Assembly: GCA_964392615.1 (NCBI GenBank)
Contig: CAYMRB010000001.1
Span: 1-64,000, forward strand
Direction of reading: 5' to 3'
DNA length: 64,000 nucleotides
DNA from: CAYMRB01 sp964392615
GTDB lineage: Bacteria > Planctomycetota > UBA8108
This document shows, piece after piece, positions 18,774 through 26,853 of this stretch. Position numbers and translations under genes: made by a program. The notes under the pieces are model-generated. The model was not told the origin of the DNA, made no database searches, and saw only the letters and a list, made by a program, of their open reading frames with translations. Positions within the stretch are counted from its first letter, which is position 1; each line of letters begins with the position of its first letter.

Positions 18774-19184
18774 TCTCGCTTTGCCTCAACCGCTGTGGTT
18801 CGGAGGAGCTGCCCCCGTATCGTCAACCCCGGGAAACCCGCTGCCGCAGGGGATTCGTGCGGACGATACTACGCGGGATGCGCCGAAGGGGCAACGGTCG
18901 GAGAGTCCGAGTGCAAGCACTTGATGCGGGCTTCATGAGGCTGTGTTCGGGAAGCTGCTTCCGGATGTTCAGCGTCCGTGAACCGTGCCAGATACTCGTC
19001 GCGCATTCGCTGTCCCCTCTTCTTTGCGAGCTCAACGCCTTGGCGTGACAACTCTTCAGAGAGTCTCGCGAACGTCAGGCTGTGAATCAAACAGGAAGCG
19101 TCGCATGGCGCCTTCCCATCTCGCCGTCCCACGGGCAACAATGATGCGGCACGCCCGTAGCCGCCTTTGAACCGAGAGATCCCG
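18774..19184. other. Intergenic region, 411 bases, divergent promoters; possible small ORF remnant
   Basis: This gap separates the divergent MORN-CAP and isomerase genes. It is less GC-rich than its surroundings. On the minus strand, 18869 to about 19085 encodes a plausible helical stretch (LTFARLSEELSRQGVELAKK) ending at a TAG at 18869. No good start codon or ribosome site is visible and the frame runs into the isomerase gene, so I do not call it a gene. No RNA gene or repeat is apparent. Confidence 0.4.
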
Positions 19185-20303
19185 ATGCACACGAGCCCTC
19201 GACAGCCCATCGGCCGACGCCGTTTCGTCCGCACGCTCGCCAGTGCCGCCGCCGCTGCCGGCGGCATTCGCGCGCTCGCCGCGGCGACGCCCGCCATTCC
19301 CGCCCGCAAGCCCGCCCGGAAGCTCGCGCTCGGCTTCGACAACTTCAGCGTCCGCGCGCTCGGTCTGAAGGCGCCGGCGCTCGTGGACTACGCCGCGCAG
19401 CTCGAGGTCGACTCGCTGCTCCTGTCGGACCTGAAGGTCTACGAGCGCCGCGACGACGCGTATCTCGCCGATCTGCGCAAGCGGGCCGACGATGCCGGCA
19501 TCGCGCTTCAGGCCGGCACGGGCGGCATCTGCCCGACGTCGCCGCGCTGCATCAAGGACTACGGCACGCCCGAGGAGCACCTCGCGTTGGCGATCCGCAT
19601 CGCGCGCGCGCTCGGCTCGTCCGTCGTGCGCTGCTTTCTGGGCGGCCGCGGCGAACGCGAGGGACCCGGCGGCATCCAGCGGCACATCGCGTCGACGGTC
19701 GAGGTCTGCAAGAAGGTGCGCTCGCTCGCGCTCGACAGCGGCGTCAAGATCGCCGTCGAGAACCACGCGGGCGACATGCAGGCGCGCGAGCTCGTCGGGC
19801 TCATCGAGGCCGCCGGCAAGGACTACGTCGGCGCGACGGTCGACTCGGGCAACGCGACGTGGACACTCGAGGACCCGGTGCGCAACCTCGAGCTCCTCGG
19901 TCCGTACGTCGTCTCCGCCGGCATCCGCGACTCGATGGTGTGGACGGATGACAACGGCGCCGTCGCGCAATGGACCGCGCTCGGCGACGGCTGCGTCGAC
20001 ATGAAGAAGTACGTCGAGACGTTCGCGCGGCTGTGCCCGAACGCGCCGTTCCAGCTCGAGATTATCTCGGGCGCGCAGCGAGCGTTCCCGTACCTGAAGC
20101 CGGACTTCTGGGGGCCGTACGAGGACGTGCGCGCGGTCGATCTCGCCGCGTTCCTCGCGTTGGCGAAGAAGGGGCGACCGATGCAGCGCTTCCAGCCGCC
20201 GAAGGGAGCCGCTCGTCAGCAAGCGATCCGCGAGTTCCAGAAGACAGAGCTCGAGCGCAGCATACGATACGCGAAGGACGTGCTCGGAGTGGGGCGGCGA
20301 TGA
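19185..20303 (+). CDS. Tat-exported sugar phosphate isomerase/epimerase-like TIM barrel
   Basis: From ATG 19185 the 372-residue product carries a twin-arginine signal (GRRRFVRTLAS) followed by an Ala-rich hydrophobic segment. A GAGAG-like ribosome site precedes this ATG; an in-frame ATG at 19167 is less likely. The mature part resembles xylose-isomerase-like TIM barrels (AP_endonuc_2 superfamily): LALGFDNFSVRAL, VKIAVENHAGDM with the metal-ligand Glu, VGATVDSGNATWTLEDPVRN, and a C-terminal QLEIISG. Members isomerise or epimerise sugars or act as endonucleases; export by Tat points to a periplasmic sugar or inositol derivative. The stop overlaps the sialidase-like start (ATGA), suggesting coupled translation and a shared glycan pathway. 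Confidence 0.88.
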   Translation: MHTSPRQPIGRRRFVRTLASAAAAAGGIRALAAATPAIPARKPARKLALGFDNFSVRALGLKAPALVDYAAQLEVDSLLLSDLKVYERRDDAYLADLRKRADDAGIALQAGTGGICPTSPRCIKDYGTPEEHLALAIRIARALGSSVVRCFLGGRGEREGPGGIQRHIASTVEVCKKVRSLALDSGVKIAVENHAGDMQARELVGLIEAAGKDYVGATVDSGNATWTLEDPVRNLELLGPYVVSAGIRDSMVWTDDNGAVAQWTALGDGCVDMKKYVETFARLCPNAPFQLEIISGAQRAFPYLKPDFWGPYEDVRAVDLAAFLALAKKGRPMQRFQPPKGAARQQAIREFQKTELERSIRYAKDVLGVGRR

Positions 20304-21547
20304 GGATGGCTGGGCACATCTATCTTGTCGCGGCCATCGCGGTGCTCGTCGCGCGAGGCGCGACCGGCGACGACAAGCCTCTCGACTCGGACGTCGACTA
20401 CACCGTCCGCGTCGACACGATCAGCTCGGGCTTCGACAAGAAGACCTGCTGGGTCCATCCGCGCGCCGGCACGATCCCGCCGGCAACGCGCGACGCGAAG
20501 CCGATCGTCGTGCTGACGATGCAGAAGCTCCTCCTGACGGGAAGCGACGTCTTCTACGCGCTCAACGAGATGCGCACCGACGACCTCGGCGCGACCTGGA
20601 CGGAGCCGACCGAGCACAAGGAGGCGCTCGGACGCCGCGACGAACCGGACGGCGTGATCGTCGCGACGTGCGATTTCACGCCCAAGTGGCACCGGCAGAC
20701 CGGCAAGCTGCTCGGCACGGGGCAGACCGTGCGCTATCGCCGCAATCGCGTCATGGGAGTGCGTCGACGCGAGGTGTCGTATGCGGTGTACGATCCGACG
20801 CGACGCGCCTGGACGCCGTGGGCGATGCTCGAGCTCCCCGATCGACCGGAATTCGCGAACGCGGGATCCGGCAGCGCGCAGCGCTTCGATCTCGAAAACG
20901 GCGACATCCTGCTGCCGATTTACTTCAAGAAGCCGACGGCCAAGCAGTACAGCGCAACGGTTGCGCGCTGCCGCTTCGACGGCACGACATTGCGGTACGT
21001 CGAACACGGCTCCGAGCACACGGTCGCGGTACAGCGCGGATTCGCCGAGCCGTCGATCACGCGCTTTCGCGGCCGCTTCTTCCTGACGCTGCGCAACGAC
21101 GTCAAGGGCTACGTGACGTCGGGCGACGACGGCCTGCATTGGGACGATCCGCGACCGTGGACGTTCGACGACGGCAAGGAGCTCGGCAGCTACAACACGC
21201 AGCAGCACTGGGTCGCGCACGGCGACGCGTTGTTCCTCGTCTACACGCGGCGGGGAGCGAACAACGATCACGTCTTCCGCCACCGCGCGCCCCTCTTCAT
21301 CGCCCGCGTCGATCCGCAGCAACTGTGCGTCGTGCGAGCGAGCGAACGCGTGCTCGTCAAGGAGCGCGGTGCGAGGCTCGGCAACTTCGCCGTGACGGAG
21401 GTCAACCCCGACGAGACGTGGGTGACCGTCGCCGAGTGGATGCAGACGCGCGGCCCCAACCCGCACGACTTCCGCGTACCGATGAAGTACGGGTCGGACA
21501 ACGCCGTGTTCGTAGCGCGAATCCGGTGGAGCCGGCCGTCTCGCTGA
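20300..21547 (+). CDS. Exported sialidase-like (BNR-repeat) protein
   Basis: The ATG at 20300 overlaps the isomerase stop and gives a signal peptide (MRMAGHIYLVAAIAVLVARG); a second ATG at 20306 would also serve. The 415-residue product shows sialidase-fold features: Asp-box-like turns such as RTDDLGATWTEP and VTSGDDGLHWDDP, and an arginine-containing AEPSITRFRGRFFLTLRND block. Such proteins are exo-sialidases or related six-bladed propeller glycosidases, usually secreted. A complete catalytic arginine triad cannot be confirmed by eye, so activity is open. The partner isomerase upstream could process the released sugar, which is inference. Confidence 0.82.
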   Translation: MRMAGHIYLVAAIAVLVARGATGDDKPLDSDVDYTVRVDTISSGFDKKTCWVHPRAGTIPPATRDAKPIVVLTMQKLLLTGSDVFYALNEMRTDDLGATWTEPTEHKEALGRRDEPDGVIVATCDFTPKWHRQTGKLLGTGQTVRYRRNRVMGVRRREVSYAVYDPTRRAWTPWAMLELPDRPEFANAGSGSAQRFDLENGDILLPIYFKKPTAKQYSATVARCRFDGTTLRYVEHGSEHTVAVQRGFAEPSITRFRGRFFLTLRNDVKGYVTSGDDGLHWDDPRPWTFDDGKELGSYNTQQHWVAHGDALFLVYTRRGANNDHVFRHRAPLFIARVDPQQLCVVRASERVLVKERGARLGNFAVTEVNPDETWVTVAEWMQTRGPNPHDFRVPMKYGSDNAVFVARIRWSRPSR

Positions 21548-24118
21548 TCACTCCAGCGTCGGCCGGGCGACCTCTCCGCGCAGCTGGGCCTGGCCGGGCT
21601 CCTTCTCGTACACGCCGTAGAACATCGACGTGCTGTCGAGCCACAGCGTGATGCGGTGCATCTCCTCCTTGGAGAGCTTCACGTCGTAGTGGCCGCTCTT
21701 CAGCAGCGCGTACAGCTTCGACGCCTTGGCACCGAAGCGACCGGGCGTCGTGCGCAGGCCGTTGCCGTAGTCGTGGAAGCCGTACTTGCGCACGAGATTG
21801 TTGTACGACGTGTACCAGCGGTTGACGATCGGCTCGGCGGCCAGGCTGATCGGCTTCTTTTCGTGCGTCGCGTGACAGTCGACGCAGTGCTCATCCAGCA
21901 CGGGCTGTACCAGCCGCGGATAGCTGAACGGGTTCGAGCCGTCGACGTCGGGCGCGAGCCGCGACGGAGGACGCTGCAACGCGAGCGGCGTGGCCGCGGC
22001 GGACGGCGCCCGTTGCTGAGGCTCGTGGCACCCGGCGCAGACGAGTGTCTCGCCTTCTCGCACGTGTGTCGCCGACCGCATCGACTGCACGGCGAGGCCG
22101 TCTTCGTCGAGCGCCTGGAAGAACAGCTCCCGGTTGGCCGGCACTGTGAAGTGAGCGCTGCCGTCCGCTTCGACCGGCGCCGTACCGAGCACCCAGCGTA
22201 CCGGGACGACCGAGTCGCCCGCCGATTTCACGCGCAGGGCGGTCTCATGAGGCCGCAGCCCTCCCGACGGCACGCTCATCGGCAAGACCTGATAGACGCG
22301 CAGGGCCTTGATCTCGGTGCCCGCGGGCCACGGCTTGATGCTGTCGTAAACGTCGAGCACGGCCATCGTGCCCTCGCGCGGCTTGTCGCTCGACAGCGAG
22401 GCGGCGTTGACCGGATCGGTCTCGGGACCACCGCGGGCGATGTTCGGTGTCGCCAGAGGTTTCGGTCGCGGCACGAGCGGGATCGGGCTGAGGCACGCGA
22501 TCTCCCGATCGCGGTAGATCAGCTCCTTGTTGCCGAACGCATCGACGAGATAGATGCCGTAATTGCCCGGCTGGAAACCACGCCCCTGCATGCCGGAGCG
22601 CGGCTGCATCGCGGCATCGTAGACGCACAGGTAGTAGTCCTCGCTCAGAGCCCACGGCGTGCCGTAGACCTGCGCGCCGCCCTGGCTCTCGGGGAAGCGA
22701 ATCTCCGGCGTGATGCGCTTGACGGGCGCCATCGCATCGTCGTCGGGCACGCTCGGGTCGATGAGGATCAGCGAACCATACGCCTGACCGTGGTGCGGCG
22801 CCGCCGTTCCGATGAACTTCTGTGAGCCGGGAATCGCGCGGCAGTCGAGCTCCATGTCGGGGCGAGCGCGACGCGGCGAGAAGTTGCCGTGCACGGCCCG
22901 CGGGTTGCGCCCGTCGAGCGTCGTGACCCAGGGCATGTGGGCAGTGCAACCGTGGCGATCGACATAGTCCCAACGCGTCCAGAGGATCTGTCCGTCATTG
23001 GTCACGCTGGGGTGCCACTCGTTGGTCTCATGGAAGCTCAGACACGTGATGTCCGAACCGTCAGCCGCCATGTCGTAGAGCGTGTAGGTCGGACAGACGC
23101 GACCGCAGCGCAGGTAGCCGCCGCGCCGCTCGCTGATGAACGCAACGCGATCGTTCGGCAGGAAGCACGGGTCGAAATCGTTCCACGTGCCGTCGGTGAG
23201 CTGTCGCAGACCGCTGCCGTCGGCGTTCACCTTGAAGACGTGGAAGCAGCGGCCTTCGGCCCAGTGCCCGCGGCTGGCGTCGGTGTGGTGCCGGTGTCTC
23301 TGGTCGCCCTTGCACTCGACGTAGGCGAAGACGATCTCCTTCGCGTCATAGGACAGATCGGGCGACAGGAACGAGCCGCCCTCGGCCTCCGGCCCGTGGA
23401 CATTTCCCGAGCCGTCGAATCGCAGGCGCGGCGGCGTAGTCGGACCGCCCGTGAGCTTCTGCCCTTTCAGCCGGCCGTTCTCGACGACCGAATCGGCGAG
23501 CACGTCGCGCACCGTCGGCTTGTCGCTGAAGGCGTCCTCCAGCACATACAGCCCGCCGCCCGGCGCGGCGGCCATGCCGTAGTACTGGTCGCACATGTGG
23601 TTGAAGAGCGACCGATGATGCTTGATGAACAGAATCTCGTCGAAGTCGAGCAACGGGTTCGCGAGCGCGATGGCGCGGCGCACGCGGCAGACCTTCACGT
23701 AGATCTCGAAGCGCGCCCGATCGTCGCCGATCCCGGTCGCCTCGGCCTCTGCTCGCAACGCGGCCAAGCGCTCCCGCTGTGCCGCGAGATCCGGAGCTCC
23801 GCTCATGGCCTGAACGTCCGCGAGCAAGGCCGTCGTGCGCCGCAGGACGATGTCGAGCGGATCGCGATCCGTCGCGAGAATCGAGGCCTCGGGCCGATAG
23901 ATCTCGCCGGCGATTTTGTCGAGATACGACCGCTTCTTGATGTCGGCCGTCAGCGCGATGTACTGGCCCTCCAGCTCGCTCAACGGCTTGCTGCCGTCGC
24001 GCTCCCACGGCAGGCCGGGCCCTGACTTCGCGACGGGGATCGCCTCTACAGCAGGGGCCGCTCGGCAGAGAAGAGCAAGGACCAGAGCGGCGAACGTCCT
24101 GGTGAGCGTCTGACGCAT
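21548..24118 (-). CDS. HzsA-like (hydrazine synthase alpha-related) diheme PD40 protein
   Basis: The ATG at 24118 gives a signal peptide (MRQTLTRTFAALVLALLCRA) and an 856-residue product; the open frame upstream to 24433 has no signal. The middle resembles the propeller and middle domain of hydrazine synthase alpha relatives widespread in Planctomycetota, with WD40-like blades such as VFKVNADGSGLRQLTDG and MAADGSDITCLSFHE. Two c-type heme sites follow: C694-x2-C697-H698 (CAGCH) and C745-x2-C748-H749 (CVDCH). No beta/gamma hydrazine synthase gene is nearby and the family is common in non-anammox planctomycetes, so an anammox role is not implied. It is probably a periplasmic redox or substrate-oxidising protein. 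Confidence 0.88.
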   Translation of the reverse strand: MRQTLTRTFAALVLALLCRAAPAVEAIPVAKSGPGLPWERDGSKPLSELEGQYIALTADIKKRSYLDKIAGEIYRPEASILATDRDPLDIVLRRTTALLADVQAMSGAPDLAAQRERLAALRAEAEATGIGDDRARFEIYVKVCRVRRAIALANPLLDFDEILFIKHHRSLFNHMCDQYYGMAAAPGGGLYVLEDAFSDKPTVRDVLADSVVENGRLKGQKLTGGPTTPPRLRFDGSGNVHGPEAEGGSFLSPDLSYDAKEIVFAYVECKGDQRHRHHTDASRGHWAEGRCFHVFKVNADGSGLRQLTDGTWNDFDPCFLPNDRVAFISERRGGYLRCGRVCPTYTLYDMAADGSDITCLSFHETNEWHPSVTNDGQILWTRWDYVDRHGCTAHMPWVTTLDGRNPRAVHGNFSPRRARPDMELDCRAIPGSQKFIGTAAPHHGQAYGSLILIDPSVPDDDAMAPVKRITPEIRFPESQGGAQVYGTPWALSEDYYLCVYDAAMQPRSGMQGRGFQPGNYGIYLVDAFGNKELIYRDREIACLSPIPLVPRPKPLATPNIARGGPETDPVNAASLSSDKPREGTMAVLDVYDSIKPWPAGTEIKALRVYQVLPMSVPSGGLRPHETALRVKSAGDSVVPVRWVLGTAPVEADGSAHFTVPANRELFFQALDEDGLAVQSMRSATHVREGETLVCAGCHEPQQRAPSAAATPLALQRPPSRLAPDVDGSNPFSYPRLVQPVLDEHCVDCHATHEKKPISLAAEPIVNRWYTSYNNLVRKYGFHDYGNGLRTTPGRFGAKASKLYALLKSGHYDVKLSKEEMHRITLWLDSTSMFYGVYEKEPGQAQLRGEVARPTLE

Positions 24119-24215
24119 AGGTAACTCCGTACGCGGATAGGGTCGAGGTCGAGCCTGATCTCTCGACCGTCGATCGTAACTGTTCGCCGCCTGACGCGCA
24201 GCAGGATCTTCGGCT

Positions 24216-25649
24216 CTACCAGCTCCTGTCGCCGAGCAGGTACGCGTCAATTTCGGCGGCCGCGTCGCGCCCGGCCCCCATCGCGAGGATGACCGTGGCG
24301 CCGCCAGTGACGATGTCGCCTCCCGCGAACACGGCCTTCTTCGAGGTGCGGAGACTGTTCTCAGACACCTTGATGTATCCCCACTTGTTCGTATCGAGAT
24401 CCGGTGTCGACGACTGTACGAGCGGATTAGCACCGGTGCCGATCGCGATAATCGCCATATCGAGCGGCGCCTCGAATTCGTCGCCCTCGATCGGCTGCGG
24501 TCGTCGCCGTCCGGAGTCGTCCGGCTCGCCGAGCTCCATGCGCTGGCAACGCACCGCGCGCAGCCAGCCGTCCTCCGTGCCGAGGAACTCGAGCGGGCTC
24601 GCCAGCGGGATCAGCTCGATGCCCTCTTGCTTGGCGTGGTGGATCTCCTCGAGTCGCGCCGGCATCTCGGCTTCGGTGCGGCGATAGATGATCGACGCCT
24701 TGGCCGCCCCGAGCCGCAGCCCGGTGCGGATCGCATCGAGCGCCGTGTTGCCGCCGCCGAACACCGCGACGTTCTTGCCGGCGCAGTCGTACGTCGGCTG
24801 GTCGTACTCGGGGAAGCGGTACGCCTTCATCAAGTTGACGCGCGTCAGGAACTCGTTGGCCGAGTAGACCCCGTTGAGATGCTCGCCGGGCACGTTGAGG
24901 AAATACGGCAGACCGGCGCCCGTCGCGACGAAGACTGCGTCGTAGCCCTCCTCGCCGAGCAGCTCGTCGACGGTGACCGTCTTGCCGATCACGACGTCGG
25001 TCTCGAACTCGACGCCCATCTTGCGCATATTGTCGACCTCGCGCCGCACGATGTCCTTCGGCAGCCGGAACTCCGGAATGCCGTAGACCAGCACGCCGCC
25101 GATCTCGTGGAGCGCCTCGAACACGCGCACGCCGTGGCCCTTCTGGATCAGGTCGCCGGCGGCGCTCAGTCCCGCCGGCCCGCTGCCGACGATCGCCACG
25201 CGCTTGCCGGTCGCCGGCGCGATTTCGGGCAGCCCGATCTGGCCGGTCTTGATCTCCCAATCGGCGACGAAGCGCTCGAGGTTGCCGATGGCGAGCGAGT
25301 CCTTCTTCTTCGCCAGGACGCAGGTGCCCTCGCACTGGTCCTCCTGCGGACAGACGCGGCCCGTGATCGCGGGAAGGACGTTGTCCTCGCGCACCTTGGC
25401 CGCCGCTGCGAGGTAGTCGCCCTGGTGGACGAGCTCGATGAACTCCTTGACCTTGACGCCGACGGGACAGCCGTCGACACAGACGGGATTCTTGCACGAG
25501 AGGCAGCGCAGCGCCTCTTGGACAGCGGGGTCGACGTCGAGGCCGAGATTGACCTCCTCGAAGTTGCGGCAGCGTTCGGTCGACAGCTGCTCGGGCATCT
25601 TCTGCCTGGGGATCGCGAGGCGCTCTTTGGGCTTCAGCGGATTCGTCAT
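24216..25649 (-). CDS. nfnB: NfnB-type NADPH-dependent oxidoreductase (glutamate synthase small-subunit-like)
   Basis: The 477-residue protein has an N-terminal double [4Fe-4S] region (CLSCKNPVCVDGCPVG and CPQEDQCEGTCVLAKK) and an FAD site VAIVGSGPAGLSAAG. A second dinucleotide fold, NVAVFGGGNTALD, binds NADPH, and the C-terminus has VFAGGDIVTGG. This matches the GltD/SudA family. Because the preceding gene, overlapping by ATGA, is a flavin/[2Fe-2S] partner of the SudB/NfnA type, the pair is best read as NfnAB, the electron-bifurcating NADH-dependent ferredoxin:NADP+ oxidoreductase of the cytoplasm. Length fits NfnB (about 470). Alternatives are sulfide dehydrogenase SudA or a stand-alone glutamate synthase subunit; no large gltB-type subunit is present here. 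Confidence 0.85.
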   Translation of the reverse strand: MTNPLKPKERLAIPRQKMPEQLSTERCRNFEEVNLGLDVDPAVQEALRCLSCKNPVCVDGCPVGVKVKEFIELVHQGDYLAAAAKVREDNVLPAITGRVCPQEDQCEGTCVLAKKKDSLAIGNLERFVADWEIKTGQIGLPEIAPATGKRVAIVGSGPAGLSAAGDLIQKGHGVRVFEALHEIGGVLVYGIPEFRLPKDIVRREVDNMRKMGVEFETDVVIGKTVTVDELLGEEGYDAVFVATGAGLPYFLNVPGEHLNGVYSANEFLTRVNLMKAYRFPEYDQPTYDCAGKNVAVFGGGNTALDAIRTGLRLGAAKASIIYRRTEAEMPARLEEIHHAKQEGIELIPLASPLEFLGTEDGWLRAVRCQRMELGEPDDSGRRRPQPIEGDEFEAPLDMAIIAIGTGANPLVQSSTPDLDTNKWGYIKVSENSLRTSKKAVFAGGDIVTGGATVILAMGAGRDAAAEIDAYLLGDRSW

Positions 25650-26560
25650 CGGGGCAGCGCCTCCTTCCCGTCATCGACCTCCGGATGACGCGCGGCGAGC
25701 TGGCACTGCTCGCTGACGCGGGCCGCGTCGATCTCCGGATGCGCACAGTACTGTTCGAGCGACTGACGCTCGGCGCCGAGGTAGCTCTGATTGCGCCGCG
25801 CGAGCACCTCGAAGTCGACGTCGTGAGCGTCGAACTCGGGGCCGTCGACGCACGCGAACTCCGATTTGCCGCCGACGAGCACGCGACAGCCGCCGCACAT
25901 GCCCGTTCCGTCGACCATGATCGAGTTCAAGCTGACGACCGTTCGAATGCCGTGCGGCTGCGTGACCTCGGCGACGGCTCGCATCATCGGAATCGGACCG
26001 ATCGCGAGAACGTAATCGACGCGCTCGCCGGACGCGATGATGGCGGCAAGCTGATCGGTGACGAAGCCCTTCGTGCCGTAGCTACCGTCGTCGGTCGTGA
26101 TGTGAAGCTCGTGGCTGACGGCGCAGATCTCCTCTTCGAGGATGACGAGTTCGCGATTGCGCGCACCGACGATCGCGTGCACGCGATTGCCGGCTTCCCA
26201 TAGGGCGCGCGCGGTCGGATACGCGATCGCGGTGCCGACTCCGCCACCGACGACCACGACCGTGCCGAAGTTCTCGATCTCCGATGCGGCCCCCAGCGGC
26301 CCGACGACGTCCAGGAGCGCGTCGCCGGCCTCGAGCGCGTTCATCAGATGCGTCGTCTTGCCGATCGCCTGCACGATGACCGTGATCGTGCCGGCGTCGC
26401 GATCGACCGAAGCGATCGTCAACGGTATCCGCTCGCCGCGATCGTGAACGCGGACGATGACGAACTGCCCTGCGGCCCATTTGCGGGCGACTCGCGGCGC
26501 CCGGATCTCGAGCCGCTTGACGGAGGGGGCCAGGCTCACCGCCTGGATGATCTCGAACAT
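25646..26560 (-). CDS. nfnA: NfnA-type FAD/NAD-binding, [2Fe-2S] subunit
   Basis: The 304-residue product resembles the dihydroorotate dehydrogenase electron-transfer subunit family. It has an N-terminal FAD barrel with RIPLTIASVDRDAGT, an NAD-binding fold at VVVVGGGVGTAIAYPTA, and a C-terminal [2Fe-2S] segment (GTGMCGGCRVLVGGK with a later FACVDGPEF). The length is close to characterised NfnA (about 285). It is directly upstream of nfnB with an ATGA overlap, as in the NfnAB operons of anaerobes. Together they would interconvert NADH, NADPH and ferredoxin. The promoter should lie in the 293-base gap shared with the divergent TolC operon. SudB (sulfide dehydrogenase beta) is the alternative name for the same architecture. 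Confidence 0.85.
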   Translation of the reverse strand: MFEIIQAVSLAPSVKRLEIRAPRVARKWAAGQFVIVRVHDRGERIPLTIASVDRDAGTITVIVQAIGKTTHLMNALEAGDALLDVVGPLGAASEIENFGTVVVVGGGVGTAIAYPTARALWEAGNRVHAIVGARNRELVILEEEICAVSHELHITTDDGSYGTKGFVTDQLAAIIASGERVDYVLAIGPIPMMRAVAEVTQPHGIRTVVSLNSIMVDGTGMCGGCRVLVGGKSEFACVDGPEFDAHDVDFEVLARRNQSYLGAERQSLEQYCAHPEIDAARVSEQCQLAARHPEVDDGKEALPR

Positions 26561-26646
26561 GGTGTGGACGACCTCCGATCTCCTCGAATCAACGCATCCG
26601 CAAGAGGCGACAAGACGGCGCCTCTCGACGATTCCGCGGGCCCCCC

Positions 26647-26662
26647 GGAAGGGACCCCTTCC
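26647..26662. promoter_or_regulatory. Short palindrome in the nfnA/tolC divergent region
   Basis: GGAAGGG (26647-26653) and CCCTTCC (26656-26662) form a near-perfect palindrome in the shared upstream region. It could be an operator or a chance repeat of a GC-rich run. Confidence 0.2.
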
Positions 26663-26728
26663 CCCGGCAATCTGCGTTCCTCAGCGATTTTCCGTGTGCC
26701 TGCGCACGTTGTACGGATCCTGCGGGCA

Positions 26729-26766
26729 AAATCGCCGAAGAATCCGCGATTTCGTGGACTTTTTTT
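26729..26766 (+). terminator. Hairpin followed by T-run upstream of the TolC operon
   Basis: AAATCGC (26729-26735) pairs with GCGATTT (26746-26752), loop of ten, then seven Ts at 26760-26766. No plus-strand gene ends upstream, so if it works it would be a leader attenuator 87 bases before the TolC start rather than an ordinary terminator. The seven-base gap between stem and Ts weakens the call. Confidence 0.25.
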
Positions 26767-26853
26767 CCCGTCGCGTTTCGACGCGTGCGGCTTGAAAGCG
26801 GCGCGCCGATTCCGCATGTTGACGCGAATACGCCCATGTGAGGGAGACTGGCG

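Noticed and set aside
21548..24118. Reading the HzsA-like protein as evidence for anammox
   Set aside because: No other hydrazine synthase or hydrazine dehydrogenase genes are present and the family is widespread in non-anammox planctomycetes.
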